The notes: generated by a model from the letters alone, not told the origin. A stretch of DNA of 45,841 bases from Aeromonas australiensis (GCF_000819725.1 NZ_CDDH01000019.1:1-45841), one strand, 5' to 3'; shown: positions 1-10,413, numbered from the stretch's first letter. Translations and numbers: made by a program.

Positions 1-4
1 AGAT

Positions 5-823
5 TCAGAGCAAACGGGCGTGTTGCAGCACTGGCATGGTACGTTTCAATTCATCGATAAGCCCGGGCTCCATCTTCGCCAATACGGTGCCGCGCCCGGA
101 CTCTTTGCTCGCCAGCACCCGACCCCAGGGGTCGATCACCATGCTGTGACCCCAGGTCTGGCGCCCCGTTTCGTGAGTGCCCCCCTGATTGGCAGCGACT
201 ACGTAGCACTGGTTTTCGATGGCGCGAGCCCGCAGCAGCGGCTCCCAGTGCGCTTCACCGGTCACGGCGGTAAAGGCGGCAGGCACCAGCAACACGCGGG
301 CACCGGCACGGACCAACTGGCGGTAGAGCTCGGGAAAGCGCAAATCATAACAGATCGAAAGGCCAAGAGGACCAAAGGGGGAGTCTACCAGCACAGGCGA
401 CTCGCCGGGGCTGAAGGTCTCCGACTCACGGTAGCGACTGTGATTGTCCGCCACATCCACGTCGAACAGGTGGATCTTGTGGTAGTGGCCCCTGAGCTCA
501 CCGCTGGGGTCAAACACCAGCGAGCTGGTGTGGATATGGTCGGAACCTGCGATGGTGGTCGGCATTCTTGTCGGCATAGCCCCGGCCACCAGCCAGATGC
601 CGTAATCGCGGGCCCATTCAGCCAGTTGCTGCTGGATCGGGCCCTCACCTATGGTCTCGGCCCCATCCAGATAACCCTGCCGTTCGCCAAACAGGGCAAA
701 GTTCTCCGGCAACAGCACCAGCAGCGGCCGCTCTTTGGGCAAGGCCGCCAGCTCGGCGGCGATCTGCTCCCGGTTATCCTGCCAGTGACGGCCAGATACT
801 AGCTGTATTGCGGCTAACCACAT
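5..823 (-). CDS. Carbon-nitrogen hydrolase (nitrilase superfamily, Nit/omega-amidase-like)
   Basis: This 272-residue protein spans one complete nitrilase-fold domain. The catalytic triad is visible: Glu40 in LLPENFALFG, Lys116 in HYHKIHLFDVDV and Cys158 in LSICYDLRFPE. The HLFDVD and CYDLRFPELYR signatures fit the Nit1/omega-amidase branch, which removes deaminated glutathione or similar alpha-keto amides; the substrate is inferred from family. I chose the ATG at 823 because AAGGAG lies just upstream and homology begins there. The longer upstream reading overlaps the preceding gene out of frame. The gene closes a minus-strand run after yhdP, and in relatives a nitrilase-family gene sits between yhdP and tldD. 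The stop codon is almost at the window edge, so the next gene is not visible. Confidence 0.9.
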   Translation of the reverse strand: MWLAAIQLVSGRHWQDNREQIAAELAALPKERPLLVLLPENFALFGERQGYLDGAETIGEGPIQQQLAEWARDYGIWLVAGAMPTRMPTTIAGSDHIHTSSLVFDPSGELRGHYHKIHLFDVDVADNHSRYRESETFSPGESPVLVDSPFGPLGLSICYDLRFPELYRQLVRAGARVLLVPAAFTAVTGEAHWEPLLRARAIENQCYVVAANQGGTHETGRQTWGHSMVIDPWGRVLASKESGRGTVLAKMEPGLIDELKRTMPVLQHARLL

Positions 824-842
824 GACGTTCTCCTTGTCCGCC

Positions 843-1431
843 TTAATCGCGATCCACAATATTCGGGTCTTTATCCATTTCTGCCAGCAACTTGCGAAGA
901 TGATGCCTGACCAATCCCCGCTGCCCCCGCTCCGCCCATTTGAGGCAATCGAACAACTCCCACACCAGCCCATCCCCTTCAGCCATATAGGCAGGAAAGT
1001 CCCAATGGCTTGGGGCAGGGCCAGAAACCTCAAGCGCACCAAGGGAGGACGTTTTATCGAACAGTGGCAAGTAAGGTTTGGCAAGGGGGAACTCAACCCC
1101 CCCGATCAAGGATATGGATCTCGATACTGGACATATCGAGAAAAATAAACCGCCAGTAAGAGGCCGTATCGTCATGACTACCTTGCCAGCAGTGAAAAAC
1201 GGGCCGCTCCCCCACAATGGCGCGCACCAGTTCATCTCCCTGCTTATGGAAGCCCGGCTCGGCCAGCAGCAAGAGATCGACATCGGATACCCGGTCTGCT
1301 TTGCCCTTTGCAAGCGACCCGACTACTACCCCGGCATCAATGGCAGGATGGGTCGCGCCATGTTCAATAACCGACTCCAGTAGTGCGCGCTGCAATGGCA
1401 GGATGGTAGACCTGCGCTCATCCACCATCAT
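843..1431 (-). pseudogene. Nucleotidyltransferase-fold protein, split by a one-base frameshift in a G7 run
   Basis: The first part (ATG at 1431, about 112 codons) has the minimal nucleotidyltransferase signature GSLAKGKADRVSDVDLLLL, that is GS followed by DxD, which binds metal and nucleotide. It runs into a TGA just after a run of seven G (1097-1103 on the plus strand). The protein clearly continues in another frame (VEFPLAKPYLPLF, then DGLVWELFDCLKWAERGQRG) to the TAA at 843. Removing one G restores one reading frame of about 195 codons, so this looks like a single gene with a +1 insertion, a sequencing error or a switchable tract. The start overlaps the Dabb gene's stop as ATGA, and the restored stop lies 19 bases before the nitrilase start, so all three genes look co-transcribed. 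Substrate unknown. Confidence 0.75.
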
Positions 1432-1760
1432 AACGGCCCCTCTGGCACAACCCGATCCCCCGCCTGCAGGGTGTAATCCAGCACTATGATGCGCGCCAGC
1501 ACCGGACGGAAGATGGCCTTGAGGGCATCGTGATCAGGATGGGGCAGATAGCGCTGGCGGGCCGCTTCATCGGCGAAGGTCATCAGCACGCAGTGGGTAA
1601 AGCCATCATCCCTCCCCTCCGGGCTATCATTCTCCCCCCACTCCACGGCGGTCACGCCGCTGACCTGATGGGGAATGGCGAGAAAGGCGGTACGCACCGC
1701 GTCTATCTGGGCAGGCAAGGTGCCCGGCTTGAAGGCGACCAGCAGGATATGTCGGATCAT
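1428..1760 (-). CDS. Dabb (stress-responsive alpha/beta barrel) domain protein
   Basis: A 110-residue protein made of one Dabb domain. It begins MIRHILLVAFKPG, the usual first strand of the dimeric ferredoxin-like barrel, and contains HCVLMTFADEAARQRYLPHPDHDAL, where the YxxHPxH segment is typical of the family. Dabb proteins are small dimers; many have no assigned reaction and some act as cyclases or EthD-like enzymes, so no function is assigned here. AAGGAG lies upstream of the ATG at 1760. It starts 34 bases after the yhdP stop and overlaps the next gene by 4 bases (ATGA), so it is translationally coupled to the nucleotidyltransferase. Confidence 0.85.
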   Translation of the reverse strand: MIRHILLVAFKPGTLPAQIDAVRTAFLAIPHQVSGVTAVEWGENDSPEGRDDGFTHCVLMTFADEAARQRYLPHPDHDALKAIFRPVLARIIVLDYTLQAGDRVVPEGPL

Positions 1761-1794
1761 GGCTCACTCCTTGTGATGGTGCCGGGCCGCTCGC

Positions 1795-4700
1795 TCAGCG
1801 CTGAGCAGGCCCCGCGTGTTTGGGGCTCAGCAGGAAAGGGGTCACCTCTTGGGTCGGCAGGCTGGGGGCAACGGCATCAACCGCCTCTTTCTGCTGCTGA
1901 TTGAGCTTGATGCGCGCCCGATCTCGCCCCGCCTCGACCAGTTTGGGGTCGTCGAGGGGGCCCGAGATGCGAAAATCGATGCGGGTTACCACATCCACCA
2001 CAGGCTCCAGCAACTTGGAGAGGGCCAGCACATAGAGACCCGTGACCGGCGTGATGGAGAAGGCCGCCACCACCGGCAGGGTGCCCCCCAGATTGGGGGA
2101 GAAACTCAGATCAAAGTCGAGCCGCCAGCGCACCAGGTCGGCGATCCCCTCGCCGCGCAGGTTACCAGCTGCCCCCTTCATATAGAAGTCATCATTCTTG
2201 ACCTGCCCCTGCTTGATGGTGGCCGAGGCGGACATGGATTCGAAGTAGAAGCCCTTGTCGAACACATCACGAAAATCGAGCCGCAGCTTGCGCAACAGGG
2301 AGTCGAGACTGAGCAAGGAGAGCAGGCGCGCCCCCTTGTCATTAACCTCCCGCAATGTACCACTCTCCAGTTGATAGTTGGCACTGCCCGCCAGGGTCGG
2401 CAGGCTCGGGCGGTAAGGCACATCCTGCCAGTTCAGGTCGAAGGAGAACGAGCCGGGGGCATCGCCGATGGGGGAGGTGTAGCCGAGCCGCTTGAGCAGC
2501 AGCTCGCTGTTGTTGCTGGTCAGCTTGCCACGAGCCCGGGTCTGCATCCGGTGGCCATCGGCCTGCCAGTCAAGGCGGCCTGTGAACTGACTGCCAGCCA
2601 GTCGCATATCCAACCCCTTGAGGATCACCTTGTTGGCGCCGGGCAGCAGCTCCCCTTTCACTTCACCGAGCGGCAGCTCGCCAAAACGGCAATCGACGCA
2701 GCTAAACGTCAGCCAGGGAATGGAGGCCATGATGGCGTTATCCTGCTTGGCATCGGGATCCGGGCTGAGATCCGAACTCTTGCCGGACCAATAGATGCGG
2801 GCAAACTTGGCATCCACCGGGCGATTGGCCACTGCAGGCAGGCGGATCACCCCCATCACATCGGGGCTATCGATCATCACCTCGGTCGCCTGCTTGGTTG
2901 GCCCCACGGTAAAGCGCGCCGCCTTGAGGGTGGCACTGCCGATATAGGCGCGAGCCAGCTGACCATCCACCCACCACTCCTGCGGCAGGAAGGCAGGACC
3001 GACCACCGCATTACCGGTCTGATTCTGCGCCGGCAGCCACTTCTTGAGCTGCGCCAACCAACCGCCCACATCGGCCTCCTGCTGGTTGATGGCAAGCAGC
3101 ATGGGGGCATCGCGCAGCACCCGGGCACCCGGCTGACCCACATTGACCCGCACCCGACTGAGATAGGGCACCCCCTCGCCGTAGACCAGTCGGGTCTGCA
3201 TATCCACATCAGCCCCCAGCACGGCGCGAATGTCAGCGCTGCCATCCCGGCCACGGGCGATCACCTTGAGCGGCAGCCGGCTGGCACTGCTCTTGGCCAG
3301 CGGCAGCGGCAGATCCAGCCCCATCCCCTGGAGGTTGGAGTCGAGCGCCAGCTGGAAGCTGAATGGCTTGCTCTCAGGCAGGGTCAGCCCCAGCTTACCG
3401 CCCCAGTTGCTGCGGCCGTTGAGGATCTCGAGCAGCGGGATGTCACGGCGCTGGCGGCGGCTATCCCACTGCCCCTTGAAATCGAGGTCGACCTGATAGC
3501 GATCCGGATGCTGACGCCCCTGATAGTCGAGGGTCAGCGGCTGGTTCCACAGGCTCGCCTTGAGGTTGCTGAAACGAGTCTGTTCGTTGTCATATTCAAG
3601 GCGCCCCTGCACCTTCTCCAGCGGCAGATCCAGACTGGCGACCCGCACCTTGTTGTTGCTGAAGGTGGCATCGCCGCTCGCCTTTACCTCGCTCTCGCCA
3701 TCGAGCGGGATATCGAGCTTGACCGAACCGGCCATCGGGCCGCGGATCTCGATCTCCCGCAGCGCCTGGCCGACCGAACCGCCGAGCGGAGAGTCCTGCA
3801 GGTAGTCGCTGATAGCCTTGCCCTCCCCCTGCACCTTGGCATCCACATAGAGGTGGGCACCGGGGGAGAGATCCGGGATCCAGGCATGCACCGAGTCGGA
3901 GCTCGCCTTGCCCAGTTTGGTGGATCGGCTGCGCATATCGAGGCTGGCATTCTGGAACAAGAGATCGATCTGCAGCTCGGTAAGCGGTTGCCAACCGGGG
4001 AAGAATTCGTAGGTAGCTTGCTCCAGCGGCACCGCCACCTGGAAGATACCCTTGCCGTTGTCGTAGGGGAAATCCCGAAACTCCCCATACCAGAGCAGGT
4101 CGGCCCCCTTGGCCTGGCCCCCCTTGATGGCGCCGCTCAGATATTCGACCAGCTCCTCGTCCATCGCCTGCAGCGGGAAGTAGCGATCCGCATGGCCCGC
4201 ATTTTTCACATCGATGCGACCGGTCAGGGCCAGGAAGGGGTGCTCGAACAGATCGAGGCGAAAACGGCTGGCCAGGGTCAGATCCGGGTTATCCAGCGCA
4301 ATATCCTGGCCGTAGAGCACCCAGCCTTGCGGCTCACGCCACCAGTCGAGGCGGGCCGAGAAGCGGTCGACCGGGATCGGCATCTTGAAGTGACGGGCGG
4401 GATCCACCTTGTCATTCGCCAGTGCCAATCTGGCGCTACCGCCGGTCGGGGTAAGCCAGAACTCGCCGTTGAGATCCTCCATCCCGGGTATATCCTGCCA
4501 GGCCGTGAGTCGCACCTTGCTGAAGCTGCCGCTGAGGGAGAGATCCTGCCAGTCGGCGCTGGCCAGCAGCGTCAGATCCTGCACTGACCCCTGCGGATTG
4601 GTCTGACGCAGGCTCTCGCTGAGTGTGGGGTAGAGCGCCGAGACCAGCTGACTGATCTGGGCAATCTTGTCGAACTCTATGCTGGGCAGATAGCCCTGCA

Positions 4701-5691
4701 CCCGCTCCCCGATCCGTTCCAACTGCAAGCGGCTATGTAGCCAGGGTTTGCCATCCAGCTTGAAGGTGAGATTGTGGCTGGCCAGTTGCCAGTCGGTGCC
4801 ATCGCGACGCAGCTGGATCTTGCCGCCATCGAGGCCGAAGCGGTGCATCTCCCCTTTCTTGGGATCCTGCCAGGTCAGGTAATTGTTGCCAAACGCCAGC
4901 AGGGTATTGCCCAACTTGCCGCTGTCAAACTCGCTCCAGAGCTGGAAGTCGAGCTGACCGGCAACCTTGGGTTCGCCCCCATGGATTTTGGCCAGGGTCG
5001 GGGTGATATCGAGCTGGCTGGCCCCCAGATAGAGTTGCCCCTTGAGGCGATCGAGCCGGGTGGTCGGGGCGTCCACATCCACAATCAGATCGATGGCGCT
5101 CTCGCCCACTCCGTTGACGAGGTAAGCCTTGCCGACCCCCTGATGGCGCTTGCCACGGTTCTGCCAGCGCAGCTGAGCGATATCGAGTGCCCGCAAGTTG
5201 CCAAGCGAGGTAGTGATGTTGAGGCGAGTATCGTGCACATCGAAGGTGGCAAGCTGGGTCAGCAGGAAGCGCAGCAGGGCACCCTGCTGGGGATCCCCTT
5301 GCGACTCGCTGCTATTGGCGGGCTGGCTGAAATCGAGGGTAATATCGCCATCGCGGAGGATCAGCTCGCCAAACACCGGCTTGAGCTCGTTGAGAGTGCG
5401 CCAGAAGTCGAGATGCACCCAGGCTTTGCCGAGCTGCACGGCAAAACGCCCCGAATCCGGGGCGATGGCGAGTTGCTGCAGTTCGAGGGCGGGCCCGGAG
5501 TGTGTCCAGTCCAGTCCCACTTGTGCCACGCTGACCTTGAGTTGTGAATCACCCAGCAGAGTGTGGATCAGACTCTCCCGGTATTGATTCAGCCAAGGGC
5601 CGCCAACCCGTACCAGCGTGACCAGCATGGCCAGCAGCACGAAGAAGACCCCAAGGAGCAACCAGCCCCTACTCAGCCAGCGGTAGACCAA
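1795..5691 (-). CDS. yhdP: YhdP family AsmA-like envelope protein
   Basis: This 1298-residue protein matches the size and layout of E. coli YhdP (about 1266 residues). One N-terminal membrane anchor (roughly residues 9-30, WLLLGVFFVLLAMLVTLV) is followed by a very long beta-rich periplasmic region and a C-terminal AsmA-type part (LRLDFRDVFDKGFYFESMSA, ISGPLDDPKLVEAGRDRARIK). YhdP, TamB and YdbH are bridge-like proteins that carry phospholipid from inner to outer membrane. The start appears to be a TTG directly after the TAA of rng, in the same frame. No clear Shine-Dalgarno sequence is seen, so translation probably depends on coupling with rng. No ATG precedes the membrane anchor in this frame. 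Confidence 0.93.
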   Translation of the reverse strand: MVYRWLSRGWLLLGVFFVLLAMLVTLVRVGGPWLNQYRESLIHTLLGDSQLKVSVAQVGLDWTHSGPALELQQLAIAPDSGRFAVQLGKAWVHLDFWRTLNELKPVFGELILRDGDITLDFSQPANSSESQGDPQQGALLRFLLTQLATFDVHDTRLNITTSLGNLRALDIAQLRWQNRGKRHQGVGKAYLVNGVGESAIDLIVDVDAPTTRLDRLKGQLYLGASQLDITPTLAKIHGGEPKVAGQLDFQLWSEFDSGKLGNTLLAFGNNYLTWQDPKKGEMHRFGLDGGKIQLRRDGTDWQLASHNLTFKLDGKPWLHSRLQLERIGERVQGYLPSIEFDKIAQISQLVSALYPTLSESLRQTNPQGSVQDLTLLASADWQDLSLSGSFSKVRLTAWQDIPGMEDLNGEFWLTPTGGSARLALANDKVDPARHFKMPIPVDRFSARLDWWREPQGWVLYGQDIALDNPDLTLASRFRLDLFEHPFLALTGRIDVKNAGHADRYFPLQAMDEELVEYLSGAIKGGQAKGADLLWYGEFRDFPYDNGKGIFQVAVPLEQATYEFFPGWQPLTELQIDLLFQNASLDMRSRSTKLGKASSDSVHAWIPDLSPGAHLYVDAKVQGEGKAISDYLQDSPLGGSVGQALREIEIRGPMAGSVKLDIPLDGESEVKASGDATFSNNKVRVASLDLPLEKVQGRLEYDNEQTRFSNLKASLWNQPLTLDYQGRQHPDRYQVDLDFKGQWDSRRQRRDIPLLEILNGRSNWGGKLGLTLPESKPFSFQLALDSNLQGMGLDLPLPLAKSSASRLPLKVIARGRDGSADIRAVLGADVDMQTRLVYGEGVPYLSRVRVNVGQPGARVLRDAPMLLAINQQEADVGGWLAQLKKWLPAQNQTGNAVVGPAFLPQEWWVDGQLARAYIGSATLKAARFTVGPTKQATEVMIDSPDVMGVIRLPAVANRPVDAKFARIYWSGKSSDLSPDPDAKQDNAIMASIPWLTFSCVDCRFGELPLGEVKGELLPGANKVILKGLDMRLAGSQFTGRLDWQADGHRMQTRARGKLTSNNSELLLKRLGYTSPIGDAPGSFSFDLNWQDVPYRPSLPTLAGSANYQLESGTLREVNDKGARLLSLLSLDSLLRKLRLDFRDVFDKGFYFESMSASATIKQGQVKNDDFYMKGAAGNLRGEGIADLVRWRLDFDLSFSPNLGGTLPVVAAFSITPVTGLYVLALSKLLEPVVDVVTRIDFRISGPLDDPKLVEAGRDRARIKLNQQQKEAVDAVAPSLPTQEVTPFLLSPKHAGPAQR

Positions 5692-7161
5692 TTACATCAT
5701 CACCACGTCGAACTGCTCCTGACCACAGAGAGGTTCACTCACCACCCGGACCTGTTTACCGATAAATACCTCCAGCTCTGCCAGACTATGGGACTCCTCG
5801 CCATGAAGGTAGTCGGCCACGGCCGGGGCGGCGTAGACGGTGAACTGATCCGCATCGTAGGCACGATTGACCCGGATGATCTCCCGCAAGATCTCGAAGC
5901 AGACCGACTCCACCGTCTTGACCCGACCACGCCCCTTGCACTCGGGACACTCGGAACAGAGCACATGCTCCAGACTCTCGCGGGTGCGCTTGCGAGTCAT
6001 CTCCACCAGACCGAGTTGGGAGAAACCGTTGACACTGGTCTTGGCTCTGTCCTTCGACAACGCCTGCTCCAGGCTGTGCAGCACCCGCCGACGGTGATCT
6101 TCCGACTGCATATCGATGAAATCGATGATGATGATGCCGCCGAGGTTGCGCAGGCGCAGATGGCGGGCAATGGCCGCCGTCGCCTCGACGTTGGTGTTGA
6201 AGATGGTCTCTTCCAGATTGCGATGGCCAACGAAGGCGCCGGTGTTGATATCCACCGTGGTCATGGCTTCGGTCTGGTCGATGATGAGATAACCGCCGGA
6301 TTTCAGCTCTACCTTGCGCTCCAGCGCACGCTGGATCTCGTTCTCCACGTCGTAGAGATCGAAGATCGGCGACTCACCGGGATAGTACTCCAGCTTGCTG
6401 GCCAGTTCGGGTACGTACTCCCCGGTGAAGCGCTTGAGCTGATCGAAGCTCTGGCGTGAATCGACCCGGATTTTATCGAGCTCGGTGCCGACAAAATCGC
6501 GCACCACCCGAAAGGCCAGACTGGGATCCTCGTAGAGGATCTTGCAGGGAGGATACTTCTGTTTGCGCTCGAGGATCTTGCGCCACAGGCGCTTCAAGAA
6601 GGCGGCATCCTGTTCCAGCTCAAGCTCCCCTACCCCTTCGGCAGCGGTACGAATGATGTAGCCACCCAGCTCGTCCACATAACCGGCCACGGTGCGCTTG
6701 AGGCGCTCCCGCTCCGCTTCGGACTCGATGCGCTGGGAAACACCCACGTGGGCACTGCCCGGCATAAACACCAGATAGCGGGATGGCAAGGTGATATCGG
6801 TAGTAAGACGGGCCCCCTTGGTACCCAGCGGATCTTTCACCACCTGCACCATGATGTCCTGCCCCTGACGCACCAGCTCGGCGATGTTGCCAACCTGAAA
6901 CTGCTCCTTCTCCTTCACCGCCACACACTCGGTGTGGGGCACGATATCTGAGGCGTGTAAAAAGGCGGCCTTGTCCATGCCAATATCGACGAATGCAGCC
7001 TGCATGCCGGGCAGCACCCGACTGATCTTGCCTTTGTAGATGTTGCCGACGATGCCGCGCTTGGCCTGACGCTCTACATGCACTTCCTGCAGCAGACCGT
7101 TTTCGACCAGGGCAACCCGGGTTTCGGAGGGGGTAACGTTAACCAGCAGTTCTACCGACAT
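5692..7161 (-). CDS. rng: Ribonuclease G
   Basis: At 489 residues it has the same length as E. coli RNase G. It has an S1 RNA-binding domain near residues 36-100 (GNIYKGKISRVLPGMQAAFVDIG), an RNase H-like and DNase-like catalytic core with the metal-binding aspartates in TTVDINTGAFVG and IIIIDFIDMQ, and the zinc-link cysteines in CSECPECKGRG. It is the endonuclease that matures the 5' end of 16S rRNA and decays some mRNAs in the cytoplasm. AAGG lies about 7 bases before the ATG. It follows maf by 95 bases and is immediately followed by yhdP, the conserved gammaproteobacterial order. Confidence 0.97.
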   Translation of the reverse strand: MSVELLVNVTPSETRVALVENGLLQEVHVERQAKRGIVGNIYKGKISRVLPGMQAAFVDIGMDKAAFLHASDIVPHTECVAVKEKEQFQVGNIAELVRQGQDIMVQVVKDPLGTKGARLTTDITLPSRYLVFMPGSAHVGVSQRIESEAERERLKRTVAGYVDELGGYIIRTAAEGVGELELEQDAAFLKRLWRKILERKQKYPPCKILYEDPSLAFRVVRDFVGTELDKIRVDSRQSFDQLKRFTGEYVPELASKLEYYPGESPIFDLYDVENEIQRALERKVELKSGGYLIIDQTEAMTTVDINTGAFVGHRNLEETIFNTNVEATAAIARHLRLRNLGGIIIIDFIDMQSEDHRRRVLHSLEQALSKDRAKTSVNGFSQLGLVEMTRKRTRESLEHVLCSECPECKGRGRVKTVESVCFEILREIIRVNRAYDADQFTVYAAPAVADYLHGEESHSLAELEVFIGKQVRVVSEPLCGQEQFDVVMM

Positions 7162-7256
7162 AACTGACCTTGCCTGTTCCAGTTTTGAATTCTTATACAG
7201 CCAATCTGGTACAACGCGCGCAAGGAATAACGCAGCAGAGCACAGCTGACGGAAAA

Positions 7257-7844
7257 TTACTTATGTTGTTCCAGATGATGTTTGATCAACAGGTCTGTCT
7301 CCAGCAGGGGCAGGCCAACCACGGCGCTATAGCTCCCCTCGATACGGCTGACAAACTTGCCGGCAATGCCCTGAATGCCATACGCCCCGGCCTTGTCACA
7401 GGGCTCACCGGTCTGCCAATAGGCTTCGATTTCGGCCTCGTCCAGCTTGCGAAACGCCACGTTGGTGGTGACCAGGCGGACGTCACAACGATCCTTGCTG
7501 GCCAGCGCCACCGCCGTCATCACCTGATGCACCTTGCCGGAGAGCGCTTCGAGCATATCTTTGGCATCCAGCAGATCGGACGGTTTTTCCAGCACCCGGT
7601 CCCCCAGCACCACTATGGTGTCAGCCCCCAGCACCGGCAGCGCCATCGGCGCACAGGCCTGGCCTGCCATCGCCTTGTCGCGGGCCAACCGGCAGACATA
7701 ATCCTGCGCCTTTTCACCCTCTTCCCGCTGCTCGGGCACATCCAGTTTCAGCACCTCGAAGCGGTAGCCAAGCTGGGTCAGCAATTCACGGCGACGGGGA
7801 GAGGCCGAGGCGAGATAGAGTTGCAGTTCGTTGTTTGTGTTCAT
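7257..7844 (-). CDS. maf: Maf-family nucleotide pyrophosphatase (YhdE type)
   Basis: A 195-residue protein with the Maf motifs [13 protein letters not shown] near the N-terminus, [16 protein letters not shown] in the middle (catalytic acidic residue and base contacts) and [16 protein letters not shown] near the C-terminus. The position next to mreD and rng is that of yhdE, whose product hydrolyses dTTP, UTP and modified nucleotides; specificity is inferred from synteny. I chose the ATG at 7844: homology begins with the next residues, and it lies 2 bases after the mreD stop, implying coupled translation. A longer in-frame reading to 7931 runs inside mreD and has no family similarity. Confidence 0.94.
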   Translation of the reverse strand: MNTNNELQLYLASASPRRRELLTQLGYRFEVLKLDVPEQREEGEKAQDYVCRLARDKAMAGQACAPMALPVLGADTIVVLGDRVLEKPSDLLDAKDMLEALSGKVHQVMTAVALASKDRCDVRLVTTNVAFRKLDEAEIEAYWQTGEPCDKAGAYGIQGIAGKFVSRIEGSYSAVVGLPLLETDLLIKHHLEQHK

Positions 7845-7846
7845 AT

Positions 7847-8332
7847 TTACCTGATATTGAAGCGGCGCCGCACCTTGCGCAACACCAGAAACACCCAGGG
7901 CCATATTAACATCGTCGTCAACATCGACCAAAAGTAGGAGAAGTTGAGACTGGCCTGGCTGAACAGGTGCTCGGCCCAGAATATCGTCATTTTGCCCACC
8001 AGCGCGAGACCACCGATGATCAGTGCCTGCTGCCAGAGAGAGAAGTTGCGGATCTTCTGGAACTGGAAGGCAGCCAGATAGGTGGTAATGGCCATCGCCA
8101 TCGCTCGCACTCCCAGAGTGCTGCCGAGCAGCACATCCAGCAGCAGGCCCGCCACCCAGGCGGTGCCGACGTTGGCCCGGTGTGGCAAGGCCAGCGCCCA
8201 GTAGATTAGCACCATGGCCAGCCAGTCCGGACGGAACGGCTCAAATTGAAAGGGGAGCGGCAAGATCGAGAGACTGAGCGCGAGCAGGATCGAGAGCCAG
8301 ATCCAGATCCTGCCGTTAGCGGGTTCCAACAT
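7847..8332 (-). CDS. mreD: Rod shape-determining protein MreD
   Basis: A 161-residue, very hydrophobic protein with about five membrane helices, beginning with [19 protein letters not shown]. It matches the size and conserved central motif of MreD ([20 protein letters not shown]). MreD sits in the inner membrane with MreC and RodZ and links MreB filaments to the elongasome. Its ATG overlaps the mreC stop by one base (TGATG), and its stop lies two bases before maf, so the run is a tight operon. Confidence 0.95.
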   Translation of the reverse strand: MLEPANGRIWIWLSILLALSLSILPLPFQFEPFRPDWLAMVLIYWALALPHRANVGTAWVAGLLLDVLLGSTLGVRAMAMAITTYLAAFQFQKIRNFSLWQQALIIGGLALVGKMTIFWAEHLFSQASLNFSYFWSMLTTMLIWPWVFLVLRKVRRRFNIR

Positions 8333-9222
8333 CAGCGGGTGGCTCCAGCGGCAGACGCGACGGGCACCGCCCGTTCACCATCCTCATCATGCACTTCAGG
8401 TTTCTTGTCGGTCCACAGCAGCAGCAGATAGCGCAACCTGTCCAGCTCCACCAGCGGCTTGGCCTCGATCTGGGCGAAGGGCTTACCCTCCACATAATCG
8501 GAGCGAGTCACTGTCGCCACCGGATAGCCTTCCGGAAAGCGGCCACCCAGCCCTGAAGTGACCAGCAGATCTCCCACCTGAATATCGGTATTGCGCGGCA
8601 GGTTGCGCAGCTCCAGCTTGTCGAGCTCGCCACTACCGGAAGCGATGGCGCGCAAGTCGTTGCGCAGCACCCGCACCGGAATGCCGTGGCTGGAGTCGGT
8701 GATCAACAGCACCCGACTGGTAGTGGAGCCCACGTGCAGCACCTGACCAATCACCCCCTGATCGTTGATCACCGCCTGACCGTTATAGACGCCATCCAGC
8801 GCACCCTTGTTGATCAACACCTGATGACTGAAGGGGTCGGAATCCACCGACAGCAGCTCGGCCACCATCTTGCGGGACTCCTTGTGCACCGGCGAGCCTA
8901 ACAGCTCACGCAGCCGCTGGTTCTCGTGCTCCAGATGATCCATCTTGAGCAGACGGGAACGCAGAGTAAACAGCTGCTGCTCCTGCTGCTTGGTCTGCTC
9001 GATAAGACCGGCGCGGGTCTGAACCTGGGTCGACATGGTGTCAAGCAGGGTACCGGGCGCATTGGCCAGGTATTGCAGGGGGCTGACTAACGAACTGAGG
9101 TAGACGCGGGCATGGGCAAACACACCGAAGCGGGAGTCCGCGACGATGGCTGCGATGGAGATGATGACGGCGAGAAACAACCGTAACTGAAGCGAAGGGC
9201 CTCTACCAAAAATGGGTTTCAT
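8332..9222 (-). CDS. mreC: Cell shape-determining protein MreC
   Basis: A 296-residue bitopic inner-membrane protein. A short cytoplasmic start (MKPIFGRGPSLQLRL) is followed by a membrane helix at about 13-32 and a coiled coil near residues 70-105 (LIEQTKQQEQQLFTLRSRLLK). The periplasmic beta-barrel region contains INKGALDGVYNGQAVIND and DLLVTSGLGGRFPEGYPVA, both hallmarks of MreC. It organises PBP2 and RodA during lateral wall growth. It starts 42 bases after the mreB stop, with a terminator-like hairpin in between, and is coupled to mreD. Confidence 0.95.
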   Translation of the reverse strand: MKPIFGRGPSLQLRLFLAVIISIAAIVADSRFGVFAHARVYLSSLVSPLQYLANAPGTLLDTMSTQVQTRAGLIEQTKQQEQQLFTLRSRLLKMDHLEHENQRLRELLGSPVHKESRKMVAELLSVDSDPFSHQVLINKGALDGVYNGQAVINDQGVIGQVLHVGSTTSRVLLITDSSHGIPVRVLRNDLRAIASGSGELDKLELRNLPRNTDIQVGDLLVTSGLGGRFPEGYPVATVTRSDYVEGKPFAQIEAKPLVELDRLRYLLLLWTDKKPEVHDEDGERAVPVASAAGATR

Positions 9223-9230
9223 GGGTCGTC

Positions 9231-9257
9231 AAAAAAGAGCCGGCACGCTGGCCGGCT
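9231..9257 (-). terminator. Terminator-like hairpin between mreB and mreC
   Basis: On the minus strand a 7-bp GC-rich stem (AGCCGGC / GCCGGCT, 9238-9244 with 9251-9257) and a 6-base loop are followed by C and six T. It lies just after the mreB stop and before the mreC start. It probably works as a partial terminator, leaving mreB message more abundant than mreCD. Confidence 0.8.
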
Positions 9258-9264
9258 TTGGGTC

Positions 9265-10347
<1,083 letters not shown>

Positions 10348-10350
10348 CTA

Positions 10351-10379
10351 ACTTTACCAATGCATACCCCAATGGGCAA
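10351..10379 (-). promoter_or_regulatory. Candidate sigma-70 promoter of mreB
   Basis: Minus strand: TTGCCC (10374-10379), a 17-base spacer, then TAAAGT (10351-10356); each box matches 4 of 6 consensus bases. It lies between the msh terminator and the mreB start. It is the best match in the gap, but the prediction rests on pattern only. Confidence 0.4.
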
Positions 10380-10413
10380 GCGCTCAAACTGTCACCAATC
10401 AATCAAGCGCGAC

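Noticed and set aside
1816..4587. 923-codon open frame on the plus strand opposite yhdP
   Set aside because: It mirrors a real, well-matched YhdP gene; its sequence is low in recognisable motifs and its length follows from high-GC codon bias on the other strand.
7201..7256. TATAAG before rng as a promoter
   Set aside because: No -35 box at workable spacing; the gene is likely served by the mre operon transcript.
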